Source: Candidatus Yonathbacteria bacterium (lineage in GTDB: Bacteria; Patescibacteriota; Minisyncoccia; Phycocordibacterales; UBA1550). From it: 11,990 nucleotides of DNA. The DNA lies in assembly GCA_016201355.1 (NCBI GenBank), contig JACQCY010000033.1, positions 1 through 11,990 of the forward strand, read 5' to 3'. Shown piece by piece: positions 5,296 through 11,990 of the stretch (position 1 is the stretch's first letter; the number at the start of each line of letters is the position of its first letter). The position numbers were made by a program, and so were the translations under genes. Under the pieces are notes generated by a model. The model made no database searches, was not told the DNA's origin, and saw only the letters and a program-made list of their open reading frames with translations.

Positions 5296-5751
5296 ATGTC
5301 TTTACACGAACAGATCAAAGGTGAAATTAAAACAGCGATGCTTGCGCGGGATAGCGTCAAGCTTAGTGTGGTTCGGGGTATGGTTACCGCATTTACGAAT
5401 GAGCTCGTGGCAACGGGCAAAACCCCGCAAGACACCCTCGACGATGCAGGGGTGCTCAAGGTTATCAAACGACTTTCCAATCAGCGCAAGGACTCTATTG
5501 AGCAGTTTGAGAAAGGAGGTCGTCCCGAGCTCGCAGAAAGCGAAAAAGCCGAGCTTGCCATTCTTGAAAAATATCTCCCTGCTTTGATGTCACGCGATGA
5601 AATCAAGAAAGTCGCGCTTGCAAAAAAAGAAGCTCTCGGTATCACCGACAAATCAAAAGCTGGTCAGCTCACCGGTGTTATTATGAAAGATCTCGCAGGT
5701 AAAGCTGATGGTGGCGAGGTAAAAGCAGTCGTGGATGAGATGTTTGTTTAA
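5296..5751 (+). CDS. GatB/YqeY domain protein
   Basis: This 151-residue protein spans the full YqeY family length: a helical N-terminal domain (1-95, with conserved L-x-x-I-K-R-L-S-N-Q-R-K-D-S-I-E-Q-F around 54-71 and E-K-Y-L-P 91-95) and a C-terminal domain ending in G123-Q-L-T-G-V-I-M-K and G-K-A-D-G-G-E-V-K-A-V-V. The C-terminal part resembles the tail of GatB, the subunit of the tRNA-dependent amidotransferase, which suggests tRNA binding. The exact role of stand-alone YqeY is not settled. It reads divergently from the rmuC operon and runs tail to tail into uvrC with only 3 bp between the two stop codons, leaving no room for a private terminator. Confidence 0.93.
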   Translation: MSLHEQIKGEIKTAMLARDSVKLSVVRGMVTAFTNELVATGKTPQDTLDDAGVLKVIKRLSNQRKDSIEQFEKGGRPELAESEKAELAILEKYLPALMSRDEIKKVALAKKEALGITDKSKAGQLTGVIMKDLAGKADGGEVKAVVDEMFV

Positions 5752-5754
5752 AAA

Positions 5755-7041
5755 TTATTTTATTTCCCCTCTCAGTTTCTGATGATACGCAACAGCAAAA
5801 CGATGCGCCTCGCTGTTGGCGAGGAGGATTGACCGCTCGTGAGCAATTCCGCCAAGCCCCGCCCTTGGCAAAGATTTGCCATAGAAAATATCTTTTGGTC
5901 TGTGGTGCTTGTCTTTCACGACCCCAACAACGGGAATTGCTATCCCCCATTCAGTAAGCGCTTTTTCAGCAGTGTTTACTTGCGCTTTTCCTCCATCGAC
6001 GATGATGAGTTTTGGCATCTGCCACTCCGTGTGTTCAAAACGGCGGGAGAGTATTTCGCGAAGCGATGCATTGTCGTCATTGGTGCTTGTCTTGATTTTA
6101 AATTTACGATAGTCGCTCTTTTTCGGCTCGCCATCTTCAACGACTATCATCACCCCAACCGTGTTTGTGCCGGAAATATGAGCGATATCATACGCTTCAA
6201 TGCGAAACGGATCGCGAGCGAAACTAAGGTCCGACCTTAAATTCAAGTTCCCAAGGTCGGGTCTTGTTTCGCGCGCGTGGTCAGCTTTTAAAAGCGCCAC
6301 ATCTTGAATATGTTTGAGCGCAAAGATTGTTTTTTTAATCCGTAATGCTTCTTCAAATTTGAGCTTTTGAGCGGATTGTCGCATTTCATGCTCAAGCAGG
6401 CGAATAAGCGCGGGTTTCTTTCCTTCAAAAAACAACTTGATATGCTGTATTGTTTTTGTGTATTCGTTTTGCGATACTCTTCCAACACACACACCAGGAC
6501 ATAAACCAATTTGCGCATTGAAACACGGCTTGCCTTGCCCAACCTTGCAGGTGTCTCTAAAAGAAAAAATCTTGCGAACCATGGTGAGCGCTTCGTGCAA
6601 AACTACCCCCTGGGGAAATGGGCCAAAAACAGCTTTTAGTCGGGAGGTTTTAGGTTTTAGTTCACTTGGATGTTTCGTTTCCAAGTTGCGGCTACGCATT
6701 GTCATCACGCGAGGAAATTTTTCCTTGGTAATGACCACGAAATTAAAACTCTTATTATCTTTTTCTTTCGTGTTGTACGGCGGTTTATATTTTTTGATAA
6801 GATGTGCCTCAAGAATAAGCGCTTCAAGGACAGAGTCAGTTTTAATGAAGTCAACGGTTTTCACTACCCCTATCATACTTGCAATAATAGGTCCGCGTGT
6901 TGCCATAAGATCATTCCTAAAATAACTTGCAACACGCGCGCGAAGAGAGGTTGCTTTACCAATATATAAAATAGAGTGCCTTGTCCCGCGTAAAATATAG
7001 ATACCCGGCGCTTCAGGCAGTTTTTTTGTTATTTTATTCAT
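5755..7041 (-). CDS. uvrC: UvrC, excinuclease ABC subunit C (short form)
   Basis: UvrC makes the two incisions around DNA damage once UvrA and UvrB have located it. The N-terminal GIY-YIG nuclease (about 8-90) has G13-I-Y15, Y26-I-G28, arginines R34/R36 and E78. Four cysteines (C165, C173, C181, C185) match the cluster-binding set of UvrC. A UVR motif for UvrB contact lies at about 210-246. The RNase H-like second nuclease shows D285, D349-G-G and H413. The protein is 428 residues, against about 600 in E. coli, because it ends right after the RNase H-like domain and lacks the C-terminal helix-hairpin-helix pair. Shortened UvrC is plausible in CPR genomes; I see no frameshift. It lies 40 bp after the Ada-like gene and probably shares its transcript. 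Confidence 0.95.
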   Translation of the reverse strand: MNKITKKLPEAPGIYILRGTRHSILYIGKATSLRARVASYFRNDLMATRGPIIASMIGVVKTVDFIKTDSVLEALILEAHLIKKYKPPYNTKEKDNKSFNFVVITKEKFPRVMTMRSRNLETKHPSELKPKTSRLKAVFGPFPQGVVLHEALTMVRKIFSFRDTCKVGQGKPCFNAQIGLCPGVCVGRVSQNEYTKTIQHIKLFFEGKKPALIRLLEHEMRQSAQKLKFEEALRIKKTIFALKHIQDVALLKADHARETRPDLGNLNLRSDLSFARDPFRIEAYDIAHISGTNTVGVMIVVEDGEPKKSDYRKFKIKTSTNDDNASLREILSRRFEHTEWQMPKLIIVDGGKAQVNTAEKALTEWGIAIPVVGVVKDKHHRPKDIFYGKSLPRAGLGGIAHERSILLANSEAHRFAVAYHQKLRGEIK

Positions 7042-7081
7042 ATATTTTACAAAGGTCCTTCCTTCGTAAATTCATTGGGTT

Positions 7082-7522
7082 TTATAGTCCTTTGCAATTA
7101 CTTGCGGGAGTATATCCTTGCGCTTCAGCATCCTGTATTGAAGAAAAATAGCGACGGTTCGCTTCACTTATCTTCTGCGCTCCTGCGCACCATATATAAT
7201 GATACTTGGTTCCACTTTTCGAACCGACGAGCTGGTTCGTGCTAGTTACCGTTGGAACCGAAGATATATTTACTTTCTGATTATCCTCCGCAGGGAGAAA
7301 AGTATCTGCGGTAATCTCTGGCTCATTTTCTATCCGAATAGGCACTCGAGAATCTTCTATTTTAGAGAGTCGCCCAAGCCCAAACGAACCAAGGGCGATA
7401 AGGATTATGATAAGTCCAAAGAATACATCATCCGATAAAGCTCGTTTTAGAGAGATGGGGACGAGTGTCCTAACATTGACTAATCCCTTGATTTTTTCAA
7501 TTAAATCTTTTATACTGGTCAT
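7082..7522 (-). CDS. Membrane-anchored protein with an Ada-like metal-binding C-terminal module
   Basis: The 146-residue protein has a charged N-terminus, one membrane segment (about 33-52), a variable linker (53-98) and a conserved-looking tail: V-G-S-K-S-G-T-K-Y107-H-Y-I-W-C112 through I118, N122, F126, A132 and G136-Y-x-P-x-x-x-C143. This order resembles the N-terminal zinc module of the Ada repair protein and similar small modules on secreted proteins. Only two cysteines remain plus H108, so the four-cysteine zinc site of Ada is incomplete; metal binding and any methyl-transfer role are unproven. If the helix is a signal anchor, the module lies outside the cytoplasm, where DNA repair is unlikely. 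It precedes uvrC by 40 bp on the same strand. Confidence 0.8.
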   Translation of the reverse strand: MTSIKDLIEKIKGLVNVRTLVPISLKRALSDDVFFGLIIILIALGSFGLGRLSKIEDSRVPIRIENEPEITADTFLPAEDNQKVNISSVPTVTSTNQLVGSKSGTKYHYIWCAGAQKISEANRRYFSSIQDAEAQGYTPASNCKGL

Positions 7523-7579
7523 CTATATTAGGTATTGTATATTAATAAACAGGCTTTAGGAAGTTTCTGGCCTTTAACA

Positions 7580-7585
7580 TATTAT
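7580..7585 (+). promoter_or_regulatory. Possible -10 box of rpmA
   Basis: TATTAT matches 5 of 6 bases of the -10 consensus and lies 5 nt before the ATG at 7591. No convincing -35 box is present at the expected distance. The spacing fits the leaderless arrangement seen at other starts in the window. Confidence 0.35.
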
Positions 7586-7590
7586 TCAAA

Positions 7591-7863
7591 ATGGCACATA
7601 AGAAAGCTGGCGGATCCGCCAGAAATTTAACTGATTCCAATCCACAGTATCTCGGTACGAAGCTTTATGCTGGGGAAAAAGCTCTCGCGGGCGCTATCAT
7701 CGTGCGTCAAAGAGGCACGAGAATCCTTCCCGGAATCAATGTCGGTCTCGGCAAGGACCACACCCTCTTTGCTCTCAAAGAAGGTATCGTAAGTTTCTCG
7801 GAAAAGCGAAAAGGAAACTTTGACGGCACATCCACCAAGCGCAAAGTAGCGCATGTAAAGTAG
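7591..7863 (+). CDS. rpmA: Ribosomal protein bL27
   Basis: The 90-residue protein is a standard bL27. The N-terminal tail M-A-H-K-K-A-G-G-S-A-R-N reaches toward the peptidyl-transferase centre of the 50S subunit, and D-S-N-P-x-x-L-G, V-R-Q-R-G-T and G-x-D-H-T-L-F-A follow in the usual order. There is no cleavable N-terminal extension of the Firmicutes type. In many bacteria rpmA follows rplU (bL21) in one operon; here the gene stands alone, divergent from the Ada-like/uvrC pair, and ends at a terminator (7895-7922). No Shine-Dalgarno sequence lies within the usual distance of the ATG. Confidence 0.97.
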   Translation: MAHKKAGGSARNLTDSNPQYLGTKLYAGEKALAGAIIVRQRGTRILPGINVGLGKDHTLFALKEGIVSFSEKRKGNFDGTSTKRKVAHVK

Positions 7864-7894
7864 GGACAGTCAAATAATAAAATATTAGATACAT

Positions 7895-7922
7895 AAAACT
7901 CCTCATATCCTTGAGGGGTTTT
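7895..7922. terminator. Bidirectional terminator between rpmA and the ctpA operon
   Basis: AAAACTCCTCA (7895-7905) pairs with TGAGGGGTTTT (7912-7922), 11 bp with one G-T pair, around a 6-nt loop. On the + strand the stem ends in TTTTATTA and on the minus strand in a matching T run, so it can stop both rpmA (stop at 7863) and the convergent 81-aa gene (stop at 7932). Confidence 0.8.
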
Positions 7923-7931
7923 ATTATGAGA

Positions 7932-8177
7932 TTATAGGCTCTCGCCACCTATACCAAATAAGATTTTCAATTTATTTTTATTCGCCTTTTTCGTCTTTAT
8001 CATATCTTTTGAAGATATGATAAAGACGTTTTTAAATAGCCAGAGACGAAAATAAATCTCCGTTATCTTATTTGGGAAAACGAACTTTGGAATTCTATAT
8101 TCACTATCCCCTTCTTCAATTTCTGTTGAAAAGAATGCGTCATTTCCAATGCCTATCTCTGCAAAAATCTTTTTCAT
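7932..8177 (-). CDS. Conserved-looking hypothetical protein, 81 aa
   Basis: I do not assign a family. The protein starts M-K-K-I-F-A-E-I-G-I-G-N, has an acidic stretch (20-27), then an aromatic segment with P30-K-F-V-F-P35-N-K-I-T-E-I-Y-F-R-L-W-L-F (30-48) and a lysine-rich end closing L-F-G-I-G-G. It lacks cysteines, a signal peptide and a clear membrane segment. It starts 12 nt after the rplI stop on the same strand and ends at a terminator, so it appears to be the last gene of the ctpA-rplI operon. Codons 50-62 form a perfect 17-bp inverted repeat. The ORF is open, well placed and of sensible composition, but without homologues in hand its coding status is probable rather than certain. Confidence 0.65.
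   Translation of the reverse strand: MKKIFAEIGIGNDAFFSTEIEEGDSEYRIPKFVFPNKITEIYFRLWLFKNVFIISSKDMIKTKKANKNKLKILFGIGGESL
7992..8028. repeat. Perfect 17-bp inverted repeat inside the 81-aa gene
   Basis: CGTCTTTATCATATCTT (7992-8008), the three bases TTG (8009-8011) and the exact reverse complement (8012-8028) form a hairpin without mismatches. On the + strand it is followed by TTTTT (8029-8033), so it has the shape of a rho-independent terminator acting against the gene in which it lies. It could be a back-up stop for rpmA read-through, or a control hairpin in the ctpA operon mRNA. Confidence 0.9.
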
Positions 8178-8189
8178 AATCAGACGAGG

Positions 8190-8633
8190 CTACTTACCTC
8201 TCTCCACCACTACGGTAAACACGGCGCGGTGTTTATTGATGACGACGGGGATTTTAAATGATCCCAATTCTTTAAGAGGTTTATCAAGAATTAGGTAATC
8301 GGGGTGCATATCGATATGGGTACTCCGTTTAAGCTCTTTAAGAATATCGTCTTTGTGAATACTTGCGAAGAGGTGTCCTTTTTCATTTGCTTTGCCGAAA
8401 ATCGTAATGACTGTGTCGTCTAAGGATTCAAGGGTTTTTATCAATAACTCTTCGTGCACTTTTTTCTGTGTCGCATCAATAATTTTCTTTTTCTCCACAG
8501 ATGCTACCGCCTGAGGGGTGGCGATTTCTGCTACGCGAGAGAGGACAAGATGGCGCCCATATCCATCGGCAACTTCTTTTACTTCATATTTTTTACCTAT
8601 GCGAGGCACATCTTTAAGGAAAATTATTTTCAT
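8190..8633 (-). CDS. rplI: Ribosomal protein bL9
   Basis: The 147-residue protein matches bL9 in length and design: an N-terminal rRNA-binding domain (1-52) with M-K-I-I-F-L-K-D-V-P-R-I-G-K and V-x-D-G-Y-G-R-H-L-V-L, the long connecting helix (about 41-75) and the C-terminal domain ending in beta strands (128-144). It binds 23S rRNA near the base of the L1 stalk and spans the ribosome surface. It starts 9 nt after the ctpA stop and is followed after 12 nt by the 81-aa gene, so it is the middle gene of an operon. bL9 is missing from some CPR groups, so its presence is useful for placing the genome. No Shine-Dalgarno sequence precedes the ATG. Confidence 0.96.
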   Translation of the reverse strand: MKIIFLKDVPRIGKKYEVKEVADGYGRHLVLSRVAEIATPQAVASVEKKKIIDATQKKVHEELLIKTLESLDDTVITIFGKANEKGHLFASIHKDDILKELKRSTHIDMHPDYLILDKPLKELGSFKIPVVINKHRAVFTVVVERGK

Positions 8634-8642
8634 TATATTTGA

Positions 8643-9869
8643 TTATCTTTTTAATATTTCTACCGCTTTCTCCATCTGCGTATCATATTTTTTCTCAATA
8701 TCTTTTTTGGTCTCTTTGACTACAACATCAGGATTAATCCCATTTTGCGAAATAGAATACCCATTTGGGGTAAGCCACCTTGCAATCGTAACTTTGAGTG
8801 AAGTATCGGGAGTAATGTCTACAAGCTCCTGAACCGACCCTTTCCCAAAACTTTTTTCACCGATAAGTTTCGCAATATGATGCTCGGAAAGAGCCCCTGC
8901 AAGAATCTCTGATGCCGACGCCGACCCGCCATTGATGAGCACCGCCATTTTTAAATTTTCATTAAAAATATTATATCCTTTGCTTTTGTGCGCCTTCTTG
9001 AGCGTGTCTTTTCCCATATCCTCAATAACGATAATCTTATCTTGTGGGAGGAACCAACTTGCCATATCAATAGCCGCTTCAAGATACCCGCCGGGATTGT
9101 TGCGCAAGTCAAGCACCAGTTTATCATTTCCCGACAAAATAAATTCTCGAAGCGCCTCACGGAAGAGCTGAGGAGAATTTGCCGAAAAATTATACAGCGA
9201 GATCACAAATACCCCGTCATTTCGCATTTTTGTATCAATGGTCGGAATGATAATCGTATCGCGCATAATGGATATATCTTTCACCGTCCCATTCTGTTTT
9301 ATCGCAAGGGTTACTGATGTGCCCTTTGGTCCGCGGATGAGCGAAACCGCATCCTCGGTGGACATTCCCGCAGTAAATTTATCATCAATTTTTAAGATAA
9401 AGTCGCCGGCTTTAAGCCCCGCTTTTTCCCCCGGAGTGCCTTTGAGTGGCGCAATGACGGTAAGCGCATTTTCTTTTATTCCAATTTCAACACCAATACC
9501 CCCAAAATCTCCCCTTACCTCGTCTTCAAATTTTTGCGCCTTTTTGGGTGAGAAAAATGAAGTGTACGGGTCTCCATACGAAGCGGTGAGCCCCTCTATT
9601 GCGCCCCATACTTTATCTTGATTGCTGGGGATACTTGAAGATGCTGTTGTGGAAACAAATTTTTTATTAAGTATCTCGGTAACTTTCCAAAAAGGCGCGA
9701 GATCAAATGAATTCACCTCATTATTTTCCCCTTTCACGATATCCGCGCTTGATTTCTTTTGAATATGTTCGCCAAGAATAATACCCCCTCCAAAAGCGCT
9801 TATTGCAATGAGGGCGATAATGATGGTGATGAGCTGTTTGCGCGAAAGGTTCTTGGGATGAAATCTCAT
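8643..9869 (-). CDS. ctpA: S41 family C-terminal processing protease (CtpA)
   Basis: This is a serine protease that trims or degrades proteins in the envelope from the C-terminus. The 408 residues hold an N-terminal membrane anchor (about 13-34), a PDZ domain (about 118-200, with G-F/G-G-I-G-V and G-x-K-A-G-L-K-A-G-D), and the S41 core with N258-P-G-G-Y. The catalytic pair is S318 in G-S-A-S318-A-S-E and K343 in S-F-G-K343-G, the 25-residue spacing typical of the family. All key residues are present. It is the first gene of an operon with rplI and the 81-aa gene. Its promoter (9876-9904) fixes the start at 9869 and implies a leaderless transcript. Confidence 0.96.
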   Translation of the reverse strand: MRFHPKNLSRKQLITIIIALIAISAFGGGIILGEHIQKKSSADIVKGENNEVNSFDLAPFWKVTEILNKKFVSTTASSSIPSNQDKVWGAIEGLTASYGDPYTSFFSPKKAQKFEDEVRGDFGGIGVEIGIKENALTVIAPLKGTPGEKAGLKAGDFILKIDDKFTAGMSTEDAVSLIRGPKGTSVTLAIKQNGTVKDISIMRDTIIIPTIDTKMRNDGVFVISLYNFSANSPQLFREALREFILSGNDKLVLDLRNNPGGYLEAAIDMASWFLPQDKIIVIEDMGKDTLKKAHKSKGYNIFNENLKMAVLINGGSASASEILAGALSEHHIAKLIGEKSFGKGSVQELVDITPDTSLKVTIARWLTPNGYSISQNGINPDVVVKETKKDIEKKYDTQMEKAVEILKR

Positions 9870-9875
9870 CTTATT

Positions 9876-9904
9876 AGTATTGCAAAAGTTAAGAGTGAGG
9901 TCAA
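9876..9904 (-). promoter_or_regulatory. Promoter of the ctpA operon, leaderless
   Basis: On the minus strand TTGACC (9904-9899, 5 of 6 bases) and AATACT (9881-9876, 4 of 6) are separated by 17 bp, and exactly 6 nt lie between the -10 box and the ATG. Transcription should therefore begin at the start codon. Confidence 0.65.
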
Positions 9905-9939
9905 CTGGCTGGATTTTCTTTATATAGACAGGTCTACTG

Positions 9940-9969
9940 TTGTAGATTATTATTATTTAATGATATAAT
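9940..9969 (+). promoter_or_regulatory. Extended -10 promoter of corA-cysS, leaderless
   Basis: TGATATAAT (9961-9969) is a perfect extended -10 element, and exactly 6 nt separate it from the ATG at 9976. A weak -35 box TTGTAG (9940-9945) lies 18 bp upstream. A small hairpin TCTAC-TGTT-GTAGA (9933-9946) overlaps that -35 region. The promoter is divergent from that of ctpA. Confidence 0.7.
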
Positions 9970-9975
9970 TGCATT

Positions 9976-10890
9976 ATGATTTCACGATATACCTACAAAA
10001 ACCTCATCTGGGTTGATTTAGAATCCCCGACACAAGAAGAAGTGCGTGGAGTAATGAATGAGTTTGGCATTCACCCACTCACGGCAAATGAGCTTCTCAT
10101 CCCCACCTTGCGCCCAAAAGTGGATTTATATTCAGATTTCATTTATCTCATTTTGCACTTCCCCACTATCTCGCATAACCACAATGGAAAAGCCGAACAA
10201 GAAATCGATTTCATTGTCGGCAAGAAATTTCTTATTACCACTCATTACGATCTCATCGATTCACTTCATGAATTTTCAAAAGTATTTGAAGTCAATTCTA
10301 TTCTTGAGCGGTCAAATATCGGCGACCATGCGGGATATATTCTTTTTTATATTCTCAAAGAACTTTACAAGAGACTGGACAGCGAGCTTTCCTATACACA
10401 ACATAATCTTGCAGAGATGGAGCCGAATATATTTGGTGGCAAAGAGCGAACAATGGTAACTTCGATCTCTCGCCTCAGCAGAAATCTTTTGAATTTTAGA
10501 GAGACCATTCTTCCTCATAAAGAAGTTTTGGAATCGTTTGAACTTGCCGGGACGAGATTTTTTGGTCAGGATTTTGTGTATTATCTCAGAAATATCACCG
10601 GGGAATACTTCAAGGTCTCCTCTGCTTTGGAAGGACAACGCGAAACACTTCTTGAGCTTCGCAACACCAACGATTCTCTCCTCACGACGAAAACAAATGA
10701 TATAATGAAGACGATTGCTATTATCTCGTTTGTGACATTTCCCCTATCGCTCATTGCCGCGATATTCGGAATGAATACGCACATCCTCCCTATTGTCGGC
10801 ACCCCCGGAGACTTCTGGATCATCATTGGAATAATGGTGACCATCACTCTTTTGATCTTTGTTTTCTTTAAGATGAAAAAATGGATCTAA
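9976..10890 (+). CDS. corA: CorA family divalent metal-ion transporter
   Basis: CorA forms a homopentameric channel that takes up magnesium (in some members cobalt or nickel). The 304-residue protein has the large cytoplasmic domain (1-240), including the long stalk helix (about 205-250), then two membrane helices (about 247-263 and 280-299). The selectivity signature G265-M-N267 stands at the end of the first helix and a basic tail (K-K-W-I) at the end. Length and motif order are normal. The start is supported by a perfect -10 box 6 nt upstream. The last 10 bp overlap the cysS start, so the two genes are probably translated in succession from one leaderless mRNA. Confidence 0.95.
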   Translation: MISRYTYKNLIWVDLESPTQEEVRGVMNEFGIHPLTANELLIPTLRPKVDLYSDFIYLILHFPTISHNHNGKAEQEIDFIVGKKFLITTHYDLIDSLHEFSKVFEVNSILERSNIGDHAGYILFYILKELYKRLDSELSYTQHNLAEMEPNIFGGKERTMVTSISRLSRNLLNFRETILPHKEVLESFELAGTRFFGQDFVYYLRNITGEYFKVSSALEGQRETLLELRNTNDSLLTTKTNDIMKTIAIISFVTFPLSLIAAIFGMNTHILPIVGTPGDFWIIIGIMVTITLLIFVFFKMKKWI

Positions 10891-11990
10891 CTTTTTACAA
10901 CACCCTTACCGATAAAAAAGAAATATTTGTCCCCCTCAAGAAAAACAATGTTTCGATATATCAATGTGGCCCAACGGTGTATGATTACGCGCACATAGGC
11001 AATTTGCGCGCAGCTATTACGAACGACATCCTTCGCCGTGTCTTTGAATATGCGGGGTATAAAGTCAATCAGGTGATGAACATCACGGACATCGACGACA
11101 AAACCATCGGACGAAGCAAAGAAGAAAGAATCCCCCTCAGCGAACTTACACGCAAATATGAAGATTTCTACTTTGCCGATTTGCGTAATTTAAACATAAA
11201 GATACCCGAGCATCTTCCTCACGCCACCAACCATATCGGAGGAATGATTGCGATGATTGAAAAACTCTTGTGGAAAGGGTTTGCATATACCACGACCGAT
11301 GGTGTGTATTTTGATGTTTCCAAATCAAAAAATTACGGCGCTCTTGCAAAATTAGACCTTACGGCAGAGACACAATCTCGCGCCGGAGGAGAAGATAAGA
11401 AAAATGAACGCGATTTTGCGTTGTGGAAATTTTGGACACCGGACGATGGCCCCGTCGCCTTTGACGCATCTTTCGGACGCGGGCGTCCCGGATGGCACAT
11501 CGAGTGTTCTGTGATGGCAATGAGCGAGCTCGGCGAGACACTGGATATTCACGCGGGAGGCATTGACCTCATTTTTCCTCATCACACCAACGAAATAGCG
11601 CAGTCGGAAGCAGTTACTGGTAAACCCTTTGTCAATCTATGGATTCACAATGAATTTGTGATGATTGATGGACAAAAAATGTCAAAATCTCTCGGTAACC
11701 ACACGACCCTAAAAACTGTTCTTGGGCATAAAATTATGCCACTCGCTTTTCGTTATTGGGTTCTGGGGACGCATTATCGCACACACGCAAATTTTACTTG
11801 GGAAGCGATCGATGGAGCACAGAACGCGCTTCGAAAACTTTCTGCTCACATAGGAGAAGGAGTGGGGGTCATTAATGAATCCTACCGCAAACGTTTTCTT
11901 GAGATCATTGCCAACGACCTCGATATGCCACGCGCGCTTGCCCTTGCGTGGGAAGTCACCAAAGACACCTCACTTTCAAACGCCGAAAAA
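10881..11990 (+). CDS. cysS: Cysteinyl-tRNA synthetase (3' part outside the window)
   Basis: The enzyme charges tRNA-Cys with cysteine. The visible 370 codons have no stop and run off the window. The class I signatures are present: H38-I-G-N41 (HIGH motif) and K266-M-S-K-S270. The zinc site that selects cysteine is represented by C29, C209 in H-I-E-C-S, and the H-H-T-N-E segment after G-G-I-D-L-I-F-P. The start ATG at 10881 lies inside the last codons of corA (10-bp overlap, other frame) and gives M-D-L-T-F-Y-N-T, a normal N-terminus for the family; no better start exists downstream. Full-length enzymes have roughly 450-480 residues, so about the last quarter (anticodon-binding region) is missing. 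Confidence 0.96.
   Translation, partial: MDLTFYNTLTDKKEIFVPLKKNNVSIYQCGPTVYDYAHIGNLRAAITNDILRRVFEYAGYKVNQVMNITDIDDKTIGRSKEERIPLSELTRKYEDFYFADLRNLNIKIPEHLPHATNHIGGMIAMIEKLLWKGFAYTTTDGVYFDVSKSKNYGALAKLDLTAETQSRAGGEDKKNERDFALWKFWTPDDGPVAFDASFGRGRPGWHIECSVMAMSELGETLDIHAGGIDLIFPHHTNEIAQSEAVTGKPFVNLWIHNEFVMIDGQKMSKSLGNHTTLKTVLGHKIMPLAFRYWVLGTHYRTHANFTWEAIDGAQNALRKLSAHIGEGVGVINESYRKRFLEIIANDLDMPRALALAWEVTKDTSLSNAEK

Noticed and set aside
5839..6240. + strand open frames within uvrC
   Set aside because: They are antisense to conserved UvrC domains and have no recognisable content.
11352..11585. Minus-strand open frames within cysS
   Set aside because: They lie opposite the conserved catalytic region of cysteinyl-tRNA synthetase.

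Overview
The window looks like a chromosomal segment from a Candidate Phyla Radiation (Patescibacteria) bacterium, most likely of the Parcubacteria group. The signs are tightly packed short operons, 1-4 nt stop/start overlaps, a minimal UvrC without the C-terminal helix-hairpin-helix region, an L27 gene without L21 beside it, several small CPR-style membrane proteins, and almost no Shine-Dalgarno sequences. TGA is a normal stop here (it ends the first kinase and RmuC), so the UGA-glycine code of Absconditabacteria/Gracilibacteria does not apply. The lineage is an inference from gene content, not a database result.

Layout. Positions 1-190 hold a compact, multi-helix palindromic element, probably a non-coding RNA on the + strand, ending in a bidirectional terminator that it shares with a convergent tRNA-Arg(CCU). 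The first 17 nt of the element are an exact antisense copy of the tRNA 3' end. From 5165 down to 265 everything reads on the minus strand: small membrane protein, rmuC and histidine kinase 2; then a 342-bp gene-free stretch of repeats and hairpins; then histidine kinase 1, an RNHCP zinc protein, a glutaredoxin-like protein and the tRNA. A divergent promoter region (5166-5295) starts a GatB/YqeY gene on the + strand, which runs tail to tail into the minus-strand pair Ada-like protein plus uvrC (7522 to 5755). rpmA (L27) reads divergently from that pair and ends at a bidirectional terminator facing the minus operon ctpA, rplI (L9) and an 81-aa unknown (9869 to 7932). From a second divergent promoter region, corA and cysS read to the right; cysS overlaps corA by 10 bp and is cut by the window end.

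How the genes fit together. Most are housekeeping: translation (L27, L9, cysteinyl-tRNA synthetase, tRNA-Arg, YqeY), DNA maintenance (UvrC, RmuC), envelope proteolysis (CtpA), metal-ion transport (CorA) and thiol redox (glutaredoxin-like). The signalling content is two related histidine kinases without a response regulator in view. Several promoters place the -10 box about six bases before the ATG, implying leaderless mRNAs. The parts least explained by known families are the tRNA-antisense element at the left edge, the duplicated palindromic repeat upstream of kinase 1 (which carries that kinase's promoter), and a perfect 17-bp palindrome inside the 81-aa gene.
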